Part shown: positions 29,613 to 40,466 of the stretch, one piece after another | How positions within the stretch are numbered: the stretch's first letter is position 1 | How the letters are laid out: every line of letters starts with the position of its first letter | Assembly: GCA_049724395.1 (NCBI GenBank) | Contig: JAUGWO010000312.1 | Coordinates: 1-40,574, forward strand | DNA: 40,574 bases | DNA from: Spongospora subterranea f. sp. subterranea | Lineage: Eukaryota > Endomyxa: Phytomyxea > Phytomyxea > Plasmodiophorida | Direction: 5' to 3' | Made by a program: the position numbers and the translations under genes | The notes under the pieces: model-generated | What the model was told of the DNA's origin: nothing | Databases searched by the model: none | Seen by the model: only the letters and a program-made list of their open reading frames with translations

Positions 29613-30880
29613 GTTTAGTTTGTGAAGCCATGACAAGCCCAATATAATGCGATAGTAAGCCAGTTCAACGACAAATAGGCTGGTGAATGATTTGATGCCC
29701 GAGATCTCTAGTCTTTTAGTGGCAATGTTCGATGGGTAATAGAAGAGAGTCAGCGACCATCGATAACTTCAATGGATAACGGTCTAGGAAGTCGGATGAG
29801 CGGAATGCTCTTTTGTTTGGCAAAGGTGGAGTCGATAAAAGCAGAGGAGCCACTATCGATCAAAAAATGGAATTGGGTGGATTGAGATTGGTGCCATGAG
29901 ACGGTTATAAAAGGACTGAATAATGTCTCGCACAAGTTATCCACACATGAAGATGCTAATCGGAGAGTTTGCTCAGCATTATAGGTCGGAGTTGATGAGC
30001 GACGGTTTCGGTTCGCCAATCAGAGGCAGTCTGCTGTAGGGTGGCCAGCATCACCACAGTACATGCACAGATTGTGTTGACGGCGGCGCGCTCGTTGTGA
30101 TTCATCCAGTCGCGCGCGGGCGGTGGTTCTTGATGGTTCAATCATCCAGGGGTCGGACCCTGGAATAACCTCAGGGTGACGATGTGGCTGTGCGTGCAAA
30201 TGACCTCGACGCTCCTGGGCGCGTTTAAACAGGCGATCGCCGGCTGCCATGATTCGGACGGGCAAGTCGGCTGGCTCAGGTCACGTCAACAACAGACCTT
30301 TCACATCCTTGTTGAGGCCCTTTCGGTGTAGCGCCGCAGCGCCGTCCCAACCTGCGTCGGTGACCAGCAGCTGAAACTCGCTGGCAAAAGTATTAACTGG
30401 GCGGCGACCTGGACGCAGCGCCTCCAATTGTCGAGCGGCTGTAACTGCTTTGTTTGGATCCTCAAACCGCTGGTAACGCATCAATGAATCTGACAAATCA
30501 TGGGCAACGGATCCTCTCACTCAAGATTATGAGAACCACAGCAAGGCGTTTCCTATGAGAAGGTCCCGATTCCCCAATTAACATCACCTTATCTGACCAT
30601 GTTGATCTGGTTGATCAATCCCCGAACCGTCAAATGGATCTGGCAGGCGAACTTTCGGTTCCTGGTTCATCATCGGCGGTGACTGTCTTCGACAGCTCAT
30701 TAAGCTGCTGCTCGAACTGCTGTTGCTGTTGGGCCAGGGCACCCTGTAGCAGCGCTTGAAATTCTGGGGTCCGAGGCGGAGCCGGCTGCGAAGGCAATAC
30801 CTCCACAGGAACCTGGAACACCTGGTCCTTCTGTGGGTTAGCAGGCACTGAAACCGACCGAACGCGACTACCCATGAGAG
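29590..30880 (-). mobile_element. Ty3/gypsy fossil: gag and protease part
   Basis: On the minus strand from right to left: a gag N-terminal segment with a glutamine-rich coiled stretch (about 30630-30875), a gag core (about 30281-30520), a CCHC knuckle CMYCGDAGHPTADC (about 30020-30090) and an aspartic protease with DSGSSAFID (about 29750-30019). The remaining pol domains are absent at the left, where the plus-strand Ty3 fragment begins. It is broken, with about three or more breaks, and old. No LTR pair was found; the purine-rich region 30890-31060 could be its leader. Confidence 0.75.
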
Positions 30881-31117
30881 AAAAGGGAAAATTGAGAGGA
30901 CCGTGAGGGATTTTAGCGGAAAGTAAGAGTTTAGGGAGAGATAGGAAGTGAAAAAGAGAGGACTTGATGTCGGTAAACCGGAAAGATATTCATGAGAGAG
31001 AGAGATAGAGAATGAACAGAGGGGACTAGCGTTGCGTAAACCGGAAAAATATTGTTGTCAAACTGTTATGGATAAGCCAGATCCGTTGAGATGAACTAGG
31101 CTGTGTATTGATACAGA

Positions 31118-31180
31118 GTTGAACCCCGGTTTAATGGCACCCCGATATAGTCACTTCCCCGGTTTAGTGTCTTTTTTGCC
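31118..31180 (+). repeat. Possible pogo/Tigger-type terminal sequence
   Basis: The order TTGAACCCCGGTTTAATGG, CACCCCGATATAGTCACTT, CCCCGGTTTAGTG then a T run resembles the spaced subterminal words of pogo/Tigger ends (compare 20037-20100). No partner inverted end was found in the window. Confidence 0.25.
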
Positions 31181-31631
31181 AAAGGATAATTAGATTTACA
31201 GCGGAGAGAGCGGTACAACCGGTCGTCGAAAACTACAGTGAGAATTGTGGCACCCTTCATCAGTGTGAAGCAGATTGATTTCTCATATGAATGCTTTGAG
31301 TCCAGCGATTAACACGACAGGCAGTAATTGCTTAGATTTATTGGAAGCGGGTCTCGCAACATCTCTTAATGCGGAAAATGTGCATTTTAGCGATTACCTT
31401 TCCCTCAGCCGATGCCCCTTCATATGCGCATCCACGCCTCCGATTGCTTTTGGCAACGATATAATGGCTTGATCTCGGAAACTCAGAGCTTGACATCGCT
31501 CACGTTGAGTTCTGGAGCATCGAATTCAACTCGAACGTGCCAAGCGTGTAAAATATCTTCGGGTTCATGGAGATATCCATACTTCGCGCTGTTCGGTTTG
31601 TTCGCCTTGGCTTTCGACAAACAAGTTGAAC
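31181..31631. other. No recognised gene
   Basis: The flank left of the LTR element below. Open frames are short; a minus-strand stretch near 31500 reads EPEDILHAWHVRVEFDAPEL but is not recognised. Confidence 0.25.
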
Positions 31632-31808
31632 TGTCATTCGGTCGACAGTGGCCAGAACGGGGTAGCGGTTAAAGAGAGGAGAGAAAACGAGAGAGAGCGA
31701 GAAAGAGAGAAAGAGAGAACGACAAAGACAGAGAGAGAGAGAGAGAATTATCACGAGCGAAATAGTAGCGATAATAGTGTTAATATTTACAGGGTGAGGA
31801 GTAGCACA
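31632..31808 (-). repeat. 3' LTR of the Ty3 element
   Basis: Shares TTCGGTCGACAGTGG, a GAGAAAACGAGA-rich centre and the end GAGGAGTAGCACA with 36289-36440. It starts, in element orientation, with TGTGCTACTCC, directly after the polypurine tract. Confidence 0.7.
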
Positions 31809-31822
31809 TTCCCTTTCTTCAA
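31809..31822 (-). other. Polypurine tract
   Basis: Minus strand reads GAAGAAAGGGAA immediately before the TGTGCTACTCC start of the LTR. Confidence 0.65.
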
Positions 31823-34800
31823 ATCAGGCTCTGGAGGAGTTCGGCGGAAATTGGCTCCATGGGACGCGATTGTAAAAAGGATTTCACCAGATTAGGAGCA
31901 TCTGAAACAATAGAGATAAACGGCTTCCATGTAAATTCTGATGGCTCAAAACCAAGCCAACCGATCAACAGTTTAATTTCACCCGTATCAGTGTTGCGCC
32001 TCAAATCGCAAATTGAGATACGTTATTGGGGTAGCGCCATATGACGCGATATTGTGGAACAGAGGTGTTGTGAGGTTGATTGGGGTGAGAGGGTCTTGTC
32101 ATGGTAATACATCAGACTTTGAGCATGCATTGCCGAGGCGTCCGAAGTGATCAAATTTTTTACCATAAATGCGCGTTGACCACGTCAACAATCTGTGCTG
32201 GACCGAACCAGTTAACAGGCTTTTCTACTCTGACTCGGTGAAGAGTAGAGCACATAATCACCTGTAGTAAAATTAATGTCGACGGTGGATCTGTGATTCC
32301 GACGATAACAATGCTTCTGGGCGCGTTGTCTGAATACACGATCAACCACTTCCTTGTGCATGGAATCCAGACCGTCAGAAAGAACGACTCTGATCTCATT
32401 GATTCGCTATGGGGCTATACCAACACTAACAATGGTGTCACTGTGAGGAAGGAAAATTGACGACAATAAACAAGAAGGTGGTAGGCCTGTGAAAATGGTG
32501 ACGGGAGAGAAACCGATCCTGGGACGAACCCGATGGTTGAGGACCATATTGACAAGAGGAAGAATATACTGCCAATTGTCATCGAAAGGAAAGCTGAACT
32601 CCGACAATAATCTTCTTGGTAGTGGATAGAGTATGTCGGTTGACAATCTCTACGGTCCTGTTGGCCCATGAAGTGTAGGCGGTAGTAAAGTGTCGAGCGA
32701 TATGTAGACGAGAACACAATTCATCAACCACACTGTTTTTAACATGTAATCCCTGATCATAAACGTGCTGATAAACTATCCCGAACCTTTTAAACCAGTC
32801 GATAAGAGCGAATACCATCGTGAACTGATCGGCGTGTTCGCAGGCGATCAATTCGATGAAACAGCTAACATCGTCCTTCAAAACAAGCACGTACGAAAAT
32901 TGATGTGCTTGGTTAACATTTGGTTTATAAATGTTTAAAAATTCATAGTGTAAAACAGTGTTAGGTTTAGACTCATGCAGCGGTGAACCATATGGTCGAG
33001 GGAACAACGGCACCACAAACCCGTAAACAGTGGAGGCAGTTAGAAACAAACTCTTGAATATCTCCGACCATATCCGGCCAGCAAAACTGGGGCTGTTTTG
33101 TCTTGATGGTGTTCTGAGAAGTGAATGGCCCGAGAGTCCCATATTGGCGACGACCATCAGACAAATTAGGAGAGACGTAGAAGCGATCCAGAGTTGATCT
33201 GAGGACGTTCTCCAGGCTGTGATTCCAGGAGAGAGATGAAGTAGGTGAGTCTGAATAAGAAAGCCATCAGGACCGGGTTCAACGTGTTCATTATTGATGT
33301 AGTCGGACTGGTCTTCGGCGGTGGATTGTATTGTTGGCCAAATGAAATCATCAGCAATTCGATACGACTCAAAAAGGACAATGAGTCTTTTTGATGTGAT
33401 TATTATTTAAGATGACATTGCCCAAAATAAGCAGTGGTGATGAGACACCCCATCGAGTAAAAATGTCGGCCCAAATATTATCGTCCCCTGAAATGTGTTC
33501 GATGTGGAAGTCGAAAGAGTGAAGTTGAAGTTGCCACCGCCACCGTTCGAGCCGGTCTCCACGAGTACGGCTGGTTGGGTAGTTAGGAGATCGTGGATCA
33601 AAAAGATATACGAGATCTGAGTGGTCAATGAGAAGGAGGAATGGTTTACCGGAAAGAAAAGGTTTCAGGCGATGACACCCTTCCACGATCGGATACCCTT
33701 CTTTTTCAATGATTGCCCAGTTGAGTTGGCTCCCTTGGAATCAGTCACTTAAACAGGCAGTTAGTTCATGCCTTTGCTGTGCATGATGATTGGACACAAC
33801 TTCGGAAGGAATTTGTGTCAGTACGACTGATCAGAAGAGTTTGGAAGCGTCGGGGAAGAACCAGAGAACATGTCCATCCTTGATATGAGCGACTGTGATC
33901 AGATTTGTAGAGCCTTCTTTGAGATTTGTAACCGCAATTTCGTGTTGTGAATTCCCTCCTATACTACCCAGGTTGACCTTCTTCAGAGTGTTGCTTCTTA
34001 TACTGCCGATTGAGCGCGATGCAGCGAGGAGCAGTTGCTGAAGTGGATCTACGAGAGAAGCGAATCGTGGTATCGAGGAACGGAGCTAATTCAGACCACA
34101 GATGAATCTTTGCAATTCTGAACCGATTGGGGTCGAATGTGACGCCGTCAGAGGAAATTACACGGCCACACCATTTCACCTGAGATAAAAATAATTCGCA
34201 TTTGTCGGGAGAAAATTTGATCGAACCAGTCGTCTGGATTATTAGCGTATTTTAGAATATCGTCAACCCATAGAAGTGTGTAATCATAAAGAAGGTCGCT
34301 CAATGCTTCTTTCATTCCTGATTGGAATGCGAACACGGCGTGGGATTTTACGAGGTGTGAATACAGGTCCATGCGTCATAAACGAGCACAACTACACACG
34401 AGTCTTGATGCAGTGGGAACTGCCCGTATTCCCCTTGAACGCATCCAGTAGTATGAAAAGGGAGGAGGAGCGAAGGTGTGTTGTAATGGTGTCGATATGG
34501 GGCATGGGCCACGCCACACGTCGGTGCATTTGTTCACTTCCTTGGTGTCAATCGTGAGACGATGACCTCGTATACTTGTACGTCCTTCTTATCAACAACA
34601 TGAAATGCTAAGGCGTATCTGCTGTGAGAACTTCAATGGATTTCGGCAGAGCGACGACTCTTGGCGCGAAACTGAGTGGCACCTGACTCCAGTGTTAACC
34701 TAATTGGCGTCACTTTGGCAGGGGGATCACGACCCAGTTTTAATCGACACATGTCACTTGATTACTTGTGCATGGAGGCGGTGACGGCTATCTGCAGGTA

Positions 34801-36288
34801 GACTATTCTTCACAGCTCGATTACACATGTTTTCAATAGCCGCTTCGATTTCCGTCAGAAGATCCGTGCCGATATTAATGGAATAGTCGATGCCCGGTTC
34901 ATCAGATTCAGCGGCAAATGGTGTCGGGAGATTAACTTGTATTCGTTTAGCGAAGAGAGGGGCTGTAAAAGATGGTGCGGTTTGTATCGGTGAATCTTGC
35001 ATCGTTGAGTGCCCACCCACCGCCGCTTGAAGCATATCCATTAACAAAACATCCGGATCGATCCCCAAAGCGAACAATTCAGGTTTACCAGTTAGGACCA
35101 CAACGTCTGAGAGATCTTCACACGTCACAAAGCACTCGCGACGTCGCAAAATGACTGTGACGCCAATGTGTTGTTGCCAATAGACGTTTAAGAGTTTTCT
35201 CAACGATGGTTGTTTTAGAAGAACCATTATGCAGCTCACGTGGCAGAGTGAGAGCAGAGATGATAGGTAGTCAAGAACTTTAGGTCCGTTGGAAGCTGTT
35301 GACCCTTATTCGACTCATTGACTTTTGGAGTTTCGGTCAACTCGGAACTTTGTGAATGCCTCTTTTCGCTCTTTGATTGTAGCAGTCGGGCATATTTGTA
35401 CCCAGTGATCCTTTTTGCAGAATAGACAACCATTAGGAGGAGGCAGTTTACTCTCAAATTTGTGCCTGATGAAGTTTGAGTCTTCGTTAGGCTTATTGTT
35501 AGGTCTCAGGCAGGTCGCTGGAAGGTTTTCCACGATAATCGTCCTGTTTGGGATGCGGCTTTTCTTGAGTGATGGCATCTCGCTGAGGTGGAGTCGGCTT
35601 GAGATCATTTCTATAGCGTTGAAAGCGTTCTTGATCTTTGGTGGTAGATAGGATCAGTTCGAATGCCTTAGTGACATCGTGATTGGGGTCTTCATCTTTA
35701 CCGTACTTCAGATTGTGTTCGACAACGGCCTTGAGTGAAGGTGGGCGCAATCCCTCGATTAGAGCATGAACTCAACGGTTACATTTCTTCATATCTTCCA
35801 CCTCGTACACGGGTTCTAGCCCATAATCCGTGATGAGGTTGTCCAACGCTGTGAAATAACTCAGAACCCGTCCTTCGGCGCCTACGATTGCCAAGTTCAT
35901 TACGACCCGCTTTTCAATGAGCTTGACAATGTCTTGTCAACATGATGCGATGGCTTGTGAGCGCCTTCTCGGAAAAATATTGAGCAGATCTTCATTTGTG
36001 ACATTGGTCAAGGGCTTTTTTCAAAATGCGAATCCTTCATGTTTGTGTCTAGGAATGCAGCTCTTTACCGAATTCTCCTGGACATTCTCGTTATGGACGT
36101 TTTGTCATTCTTTGATTTGGTCCTGATAGGCACTGTAGTCCCGAAGGAATCGGTTGATGACATTGAGACCGAAATATGAAATGTGAGGCGCCGTGATCGA
36201 CGTGATGATCGGAGACGCTGCTGGTTCCGGTCGAGACGGTTGTGTGCGTCCACCAATCATAGTTGAAAAAGAATTGATGTGGGCGAGT

Positions 36289-36440
36289 TCTTCGGTCGAC
36301 AGTGGTCAGACGGAATAGCATAGCGGTGAAAGAGAGATTAGAGATAACGAGAGAAAACGAGAAAGAGAGACAGGGAGAATTTGATAGGAGGGAAATTCGA
36401 GCGAAAATAGTATCAATTTATTGGGTCGAGGAGTAGCACA
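36289..36440 (-). repeat. 5' LTR of the Ty3 element
   Basis: Aligns over its length with 31632-31808, sharing both edges and the GA-rich core, with many differences and small gaps. Confidence 0.68.
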
Positions 36441-36880
36441 CAAGTTACCAGCCTTTCAATTTCTTCAGCGTTCTTGATTATCAGTTGAGCAGTTGGCCGT
36501 TTGATTGACGGTGGCGACCTTGTTGCAACCATTCGCTGTATAATAGTAAATTTTAGCGGGCTTCTCTGATAAGGAAAAACCTCCTGCGCTTCAGCTTATC
36601 GTTCGTCATTACAGTACGATTCAGGACGAATTCATTTCTTACTAGTACGGGCGGTATCAAAGTTGACCGACCCGCCCAGACGCATTCTTCTATGGAGTTT
36701 CAATATAGTGACTCCCCGATATCGTTGTCCGCCCACAGTCCGTCCCATTTGGTGCCAATGCGCCACTCTGTACAGTCGAATAATGGAGTTGACAACAAGT
36801 CACAAACTGCGGCGGAGTTGCGAGTATCCGTCAAAGGACGGGCGACCTCGTCGTGCTGGGTCCATTTCCTAAAACAGCCT
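36441..36880. other. No recognised gene
   Basis: The gap between the Ty3 LTR and the OTU element. A TATAGTGACTCCCCGATATCG word near 36705 loosely recalls pogo-type ends but has no partner. Confidence 0.25.
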
Positions 36881-37020
36881 TACCGTAGATGACAATATTA
36901 TCCATCCACATTTAGGTCCGTAAATGGATGCTAATAATGTCACGGCATATACCGTAGATGACAATATTATCCATCCACATTTAGGTCCGTAGATGGATGC
37001 TAATAATGTCACGGCATATA
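36881..37020. repeat. 70-bp hairpin unit, tandemly duplicated
   Basis: Two adjacent 70-bp units, nearly identical, start at 36881 and 36951. Each is itself an imperfect inverted repeat: ACCGTAGATGACAATATTAT on the left arm faces AATAATGTCACGG on the right arm. The left arm doubles as the element's TIR. Confidence 0.85.
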
Positions 37021-37073
37021 TACTTTTTTTATTCGTGCGGTAAAAATGGAAAATTTTTTGTCATAAACAATCT

Positions 37074-37513
37074 GAAAAATTGAGTAATTTTGTCAGCCAC
37101 CTGAAAAAATCTCCGTTTTTGCTCATCGCACTTTTTCACGCACTTTGTTGAAACAAAAATCGTTTGAAAAATTGAGTAATTTGTCATGCCACCTGGAAAA
37201 ATCTCCGTTTTTGCTCATCGCACTTTTTCACGCACTTTGTTGAAACAAAAATCGTTTGAAAAATTGAGTAATTTGTCATGCCACCTGGAAAAATCTCCGT
37301 TTTTGCTCATCGCACTTTTCACGCACTTTGTTGAAACAAAAATCGTTTGAAAAATTGAGTAATTTTGTCATGCCACCTGGAAAAATCTCCGTTTTTGCTC
37401 ATCGCACTTTTCACGCACTTTGTTGAAACAAAAATCGTTTGAAAAATTGAGTAATTTCGTCATGCCACCTGGAAAAATCTCCGTTTTTGCTCGTCGCACT
37501 TTTTCACGCACTT
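37074..37513 (+). repeat. 92-bp subterminal tandem repeat, about 4.7 copies
   Basis: GAAAAATTGAGTAAT starts at 37074, 37166, 37258, 37349 and 37441, giving periods of 92, 92, 91 and 92 bp. Each unit contains a TAATTT-GTCA-GCCACCTG block and a TCATCGCAC, TTTTCACGCACTTT block. The unit length is not a multiple of three, so it is not coding. Confidence 0.95.
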
Positions 37514-37585
37514 TTGACGGCAAGAAAAATATCGTCGCATTCTGCGGGAACCCACTGCCGAATTCAAATCTGTCTCTCGAACCTC

Positions 37586-38140
37586 ATGTCCTATGTTTAT
37601 GAGTTTCGCTCGAGTACCGGGACAGACGTGTACCCCGTTATTTTGAGGTTTTCTGATGTTGCAGGGGACGGTGCCTGCTTCTACCATGCATTGGCGAAAC
37701 ACCCTTCAGTCCCTTTTGCCAACGGACTTGCGTTGAAGGAACATATGTTTCGCGAAGTTTTGAGGGAAGAGGTTCGATTTCACCCCTTAAGTAAATACAG
37801 TGATTAGGCACAAAATGCGAAGGATTACGCAAACACGCACCTTGGGGATCCAAAGAAGTATGGGGATGAAACAACGGCGTTTTTTGTCACTGCTGTCCTC
37901 GGCATCGATGTCATAACCATAAATGTGTTTGGTGAAGTGTTCCGACCGTCAGTAATGATGCTGGACTCTACCGATCCAGCCGTTCGGATTCTTGTTCGGC
38001 TTCCACTGGTTAATGCATTTGTTCTTCATCATACATTTGGGAAGTCAAATCAGTGGCATCTCCAATCGGAAATCGCGTGTCAGCGAAATCAGCTGAACCA
38101 CTTCGGTGCTTTGCTAGGCTCTGAGAGCCTTATCTCTTGA
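37586..38140 (+). pseudogene. OTU-like cysteine protease gene in the TIR element
   Basis: A 184-codon frame with one in-frame TAG at 37805-37807. The OTU landmarks are clear: GDGACFYHAL with Asp28 and Cys31, a later DETTAFFVTAVLGIDVI segment in the position of the family's central strands, and LNHFGALL with His172 near the end. OTU proteases cleave ubiquitin-like modifiers; why a DNA element carries one is unknown, though transposons that captured peptidase genes are known (for example ULP1 in plant MULEs). The start ATG is the first after the subterminal repeats. Whether the TAG is a real stop or a sequencing error cannot be decided here; an intron spanning it is also possible. Confidence 0.72.
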
Positions 38141-38951
38141 GGCGAACTGAAGTTGTGATGGCTATCGGTCAAGAACATCCTGCCAAGGTTGTAACTCTTT
38201 CAATTCATACTCTACCGATTTTCATTGTTTTGGCCCAGCGGAAAAAGATGGAGAAGTGGTCGTTTTCGTCACGCGACGGCGTTCCTCGGCCAGACGTTAC
38301 CCCGTTGACAAAAGTCCACCAATCATCAATTCCTGGCGGCAAAGAGCCGGCGAAAGCAGCGGGAAATCAGAAGATACTTTTGAAATGGCTGTCATCGCAT
38401 AAAAACAATTTTGATTTGGCTTCAAAACTAGATGCCCTGGTGGAACATGAAACCAAACGCCGATCCGCTCAAAACCTGTTTTGTTCAATCAGAGATGTCG
38501 GAAGTGAATAGCGAACGCATTCATCAAATGTGAGCAAGACCCGTGGAGCGTTTCACTCGCAGAGTTCCGACGCCAATTGAACGACCTTGCTACGAACAGT
38601 TTGTACGCGGCAATGCTCAAACACCAGCAGGCTCTGAAGTTGTAAATACAACCAATAAACAAAGCTACATGGAATATTGTCCGCATTTGACAACTCATTC
38701 GCTATTTCACTAAAGCTCTGAACGTCTAAAGTAATCATTGATGAGTCAGTGATGAAGATTGACGACACACCTGACCAAAGCACAAGTATGTTTGATATAT
38801 ACAGATCATGTGGTATTGTTCCAGGACGATGTCGATGGAGGTACCAGTAGAGCGCGGAAGGTGCATGTAGATACACCATCCGAACATCAAATAAGAGGGT
38901 TGCGCCGCTCGGACTTTTCCTCACTGTCAGTCGCCAAATGGATAAAATTTT

Positions 38952-39084
38952 TAATTTTGTCATTGCAAGGGCTCTCAGATGGGATAATTCTGTCACCAAA
39001 TCTCTAGAAAATTGCACTAATTTTGTCATTTCCACGGAGTTTTGCGAATTTTGTCAGATGGATAATATTGTCATCTACGGTATA
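38952..39084. repeat. Right subterminal repeats and terminal inverted repeat
   Basis: Words of the form AATTTTGTCA or close variants occur near 38953, 38985, 39020 and 39047 and again as AATATTGTCA inside the TIR. The same core recurs in every 92-bp unit of the left end, so it is the best candidate for a transposase-binding site. Confidence 0.65.
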
Positions 39085-39420
39085 TATTTTTTTACGTGCG
39101 GTAAAAATGGAAAAAAAATTGTCATACAGTACCGGACACCTTAACTCTCCAACTTTGCCACTACAGGCTACGGAGTATCTGATAACGTTTACGTCCAGGA
39201 ACAAACTCGGATTACAACTGAATGAATCGATTGCATTTGCAATTCTAAGAAGGGTGATTGAACTAGAAAATTTGAATTCGAATTATTGACTGACTTATGG
39301 GCACTCAAACTATCGACTTTTTCAAGTATTTGAAACATTATAGGTGAAAAACAGTTTTGTCCATAGATACACTTAGAGAAATGCGTGCGCACATATTTTC
39401 GCAAAACAATGTTGCGACTT
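39085..39420. other. No recognised gene
   Basis: An AT-rich stretch that begins with the GTGCGGTAAAAATGG word shared with the inside of the left element end. No coding feature was recognised. Confidence 0.3.
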
Positions 39421-40137
39421 ACGGACCAGTAAACTGCGCCCAGGGCAATCCTTCAGGAAGGAACCCAACCAGAACAAGAAGAATCTGCCAACCATCATGC
39501 ATTTGCTTCTGATGCTTTGGTAGCAAGCCGCTTAAACCTGAGCGATGGCGGAAAGAACGTAAAATCTACGAGGCCAGGATGGTACATTTTAGACTGTGTG
39601 AAAGTTGAGCATGGTATGGTGAACGAAGAAGGGCAGCAGAAAGGCTGCAGAACAATTTTACAGGAGCGCGGTTTGTGGCCTTTAAGCGGTTTATCGTTGA
39701 AAAACGCCAGGAACCTGTTAGGACAGCAACCAGACTTTCAGGAGCAATAAGAATGGCTCATTGAAACCGTTACTTCCGACCCAGATTTCATTGTGAATTC
39801 AACCACATTGAGATGTATTGGGGACAAGTGAAAAGGTATTTGAGACAATACTGCAACTATTCATACAAAGGTCTGGAAGAGATGTTGCCAGAGGCGTTCG
39901 CCTCAGTTTCAAAAGCCACAATCAGGCGACACGCTCGCAAATGCTTTCGATATATGGACGCGTACTCGATGAAAAACGGCCAATATCTTAGCATGAAGCA
40001 GGTGGAATTCGCTGGGGGCGAAAATATCGTCGACATCGATCTGTACCTAACTCTATCTTTTCAGAATTATAAAAATGTTTTCATCGCCTCTGGCACTTTG
40101 CTCACTGATCTGGATGAATTTGCAATGAAATCTTAAG
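39420..40137 (+). pseudogene. Decayed DDE transposase (IS630/Tc1-like superfamily), C-terminal half
   Basis: Plus-strand segments in two frames match a transposase family widespread in fungi and protists. First comes CRTILQERGLWPLSGLSL and LLGQQPDFQEQ (39517-39750), then, after a stop and a frameshift, FHCEFNHIEMYWGQVKRY (about 39790-39835) and LRQYCNYSYKGLEEMLPEAF and SVSKATIRRHARKCFRYMDA (to 39970). The Glu in HIEMYWG is the likely third catalytic acid. The N-terminal half with the first two acids is not seen. It is a dead copy with at least two breaks; no terminal repeats were identified. Confidence 0.65.
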
Positions 40138-40259
40138 AGAAATTCAATCAGAAAAGGCTGGGTCAGATAACGGTTTCGGTGAGCAATTCTTTCCATTAGT
40201 AGAAGGTTTTCCATGCGACATTCGCTACTTGATGTGGCTGATATCAACAGCATATTCGA

Positions 40260-40304
40260 CGAAGGATGGTTTCGCAACGAATCCCGTTGCGAAACCATCC
40301 TTCG
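40260..40304. repeat. Perfect 20-bp inverted repeat with 5-nt loop
   Basis: CGAAGGATGGTTTCGCAACG (40260-40279), loop AATCC, then its exact reverse complement (40285-40304). Predicted to form a strong hairpin in DNA or RNA. Confidence 0.95.
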
Positions 40305-40466
40305 ACAATCGTCGATGACTGCGCCCATCGCCTTCGTCATCACTCTCCAGAACGACCGCCAGCGCTTGCGCAATGAGCAGAAATCATCGCTGGAACAATG
40401 ATCGCCGCCACTCTCCGACGACGGACCCTCACCAGTTTGTCCGTGGCCAATCAGAACGCTGCGCAT
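40305..40466 (-). CDS. Hypothetical protein start, possibly truncated at the hairpin
   Basis: From an ATG at 40466 the minus strand reads MRSVLIGHGQTGEGPSSESG and then a basic segment (CSLRKRWRSFWRVMTKAMG). The frame continues through the hairpin to 40053, but overlaps the transposase remnant there, so only the part right of the hairpin is credible. No family is recognised. Confidence 0.25.

Larger units (their letters stand above)
31632..36440 (-). mobile_element. Ty3/gypsy retrotransposon fossil with both LTRs and a chromodomain
   Basis: About 4.8 kb on the minus strand. Parts, 5' to 3' (right to left): 5' LTR (36440-36289), gag (about 36250-35240), protease region (about 35240-34750), reverse transcriptase (about 34700-33950, with LLWVDDILKYANN), RNase H (about 33690-33370, FLLLIDHSDLVYLF and HISGDDNIWADIF), integrase (about 33160-32160) and a chromodomain (32004-31819, LIGWLGFEPSEFTWKP). 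A polypurine tract and the 3' LTR (31808-31632) follow. The LTRs differ clearly, so the insertion is old. It is broken, with perhaps eight or more breaks. Integrase and chromodomain resemble those of the element at 5480-10750. Confidence 0.82.
36881..39084 (+). mobile_element. TIR-bounded DNA element carrying an OTU-domain gene
   Basis: 28-bp perfect inverted repeats lie at 36948-36975 and 39057-39084 (TATACCGTAGATGACAATAT...), with an extra left copy at 36881. Both ends are flanked by TA. The interior holds a 92-bp subterminal tandem repeat (37074-37513), an OTU-like gene (37586-38140), a further open stretch (38137-38645, ending FRRQLNDLATNSLYAAMLKH) and a right subterminal zone in which TTTTGTCA-type words recur. 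No transposase is recognisable, so the copy is probably non-autonomous. Direct copies of a GTGCGGTAAAAATGG word lie at about 37036 and 39098, inside the left end and just outside the right end, which suggests nested or repeated insertion of related ends. Confidence 0.68.

Noticed and set aside
31680-31750. GA-rich microsatellite as an independent repeat
   Set aside because: It is the purine-rich core of the LTR and recurs in the other LTR copy.
37420-37602. Short plus-strand frame spanning the end of the 92-bp repeats
   Set aside because: The repeat period is not a multiple of three, so the frame is not kept between units and is not coding.
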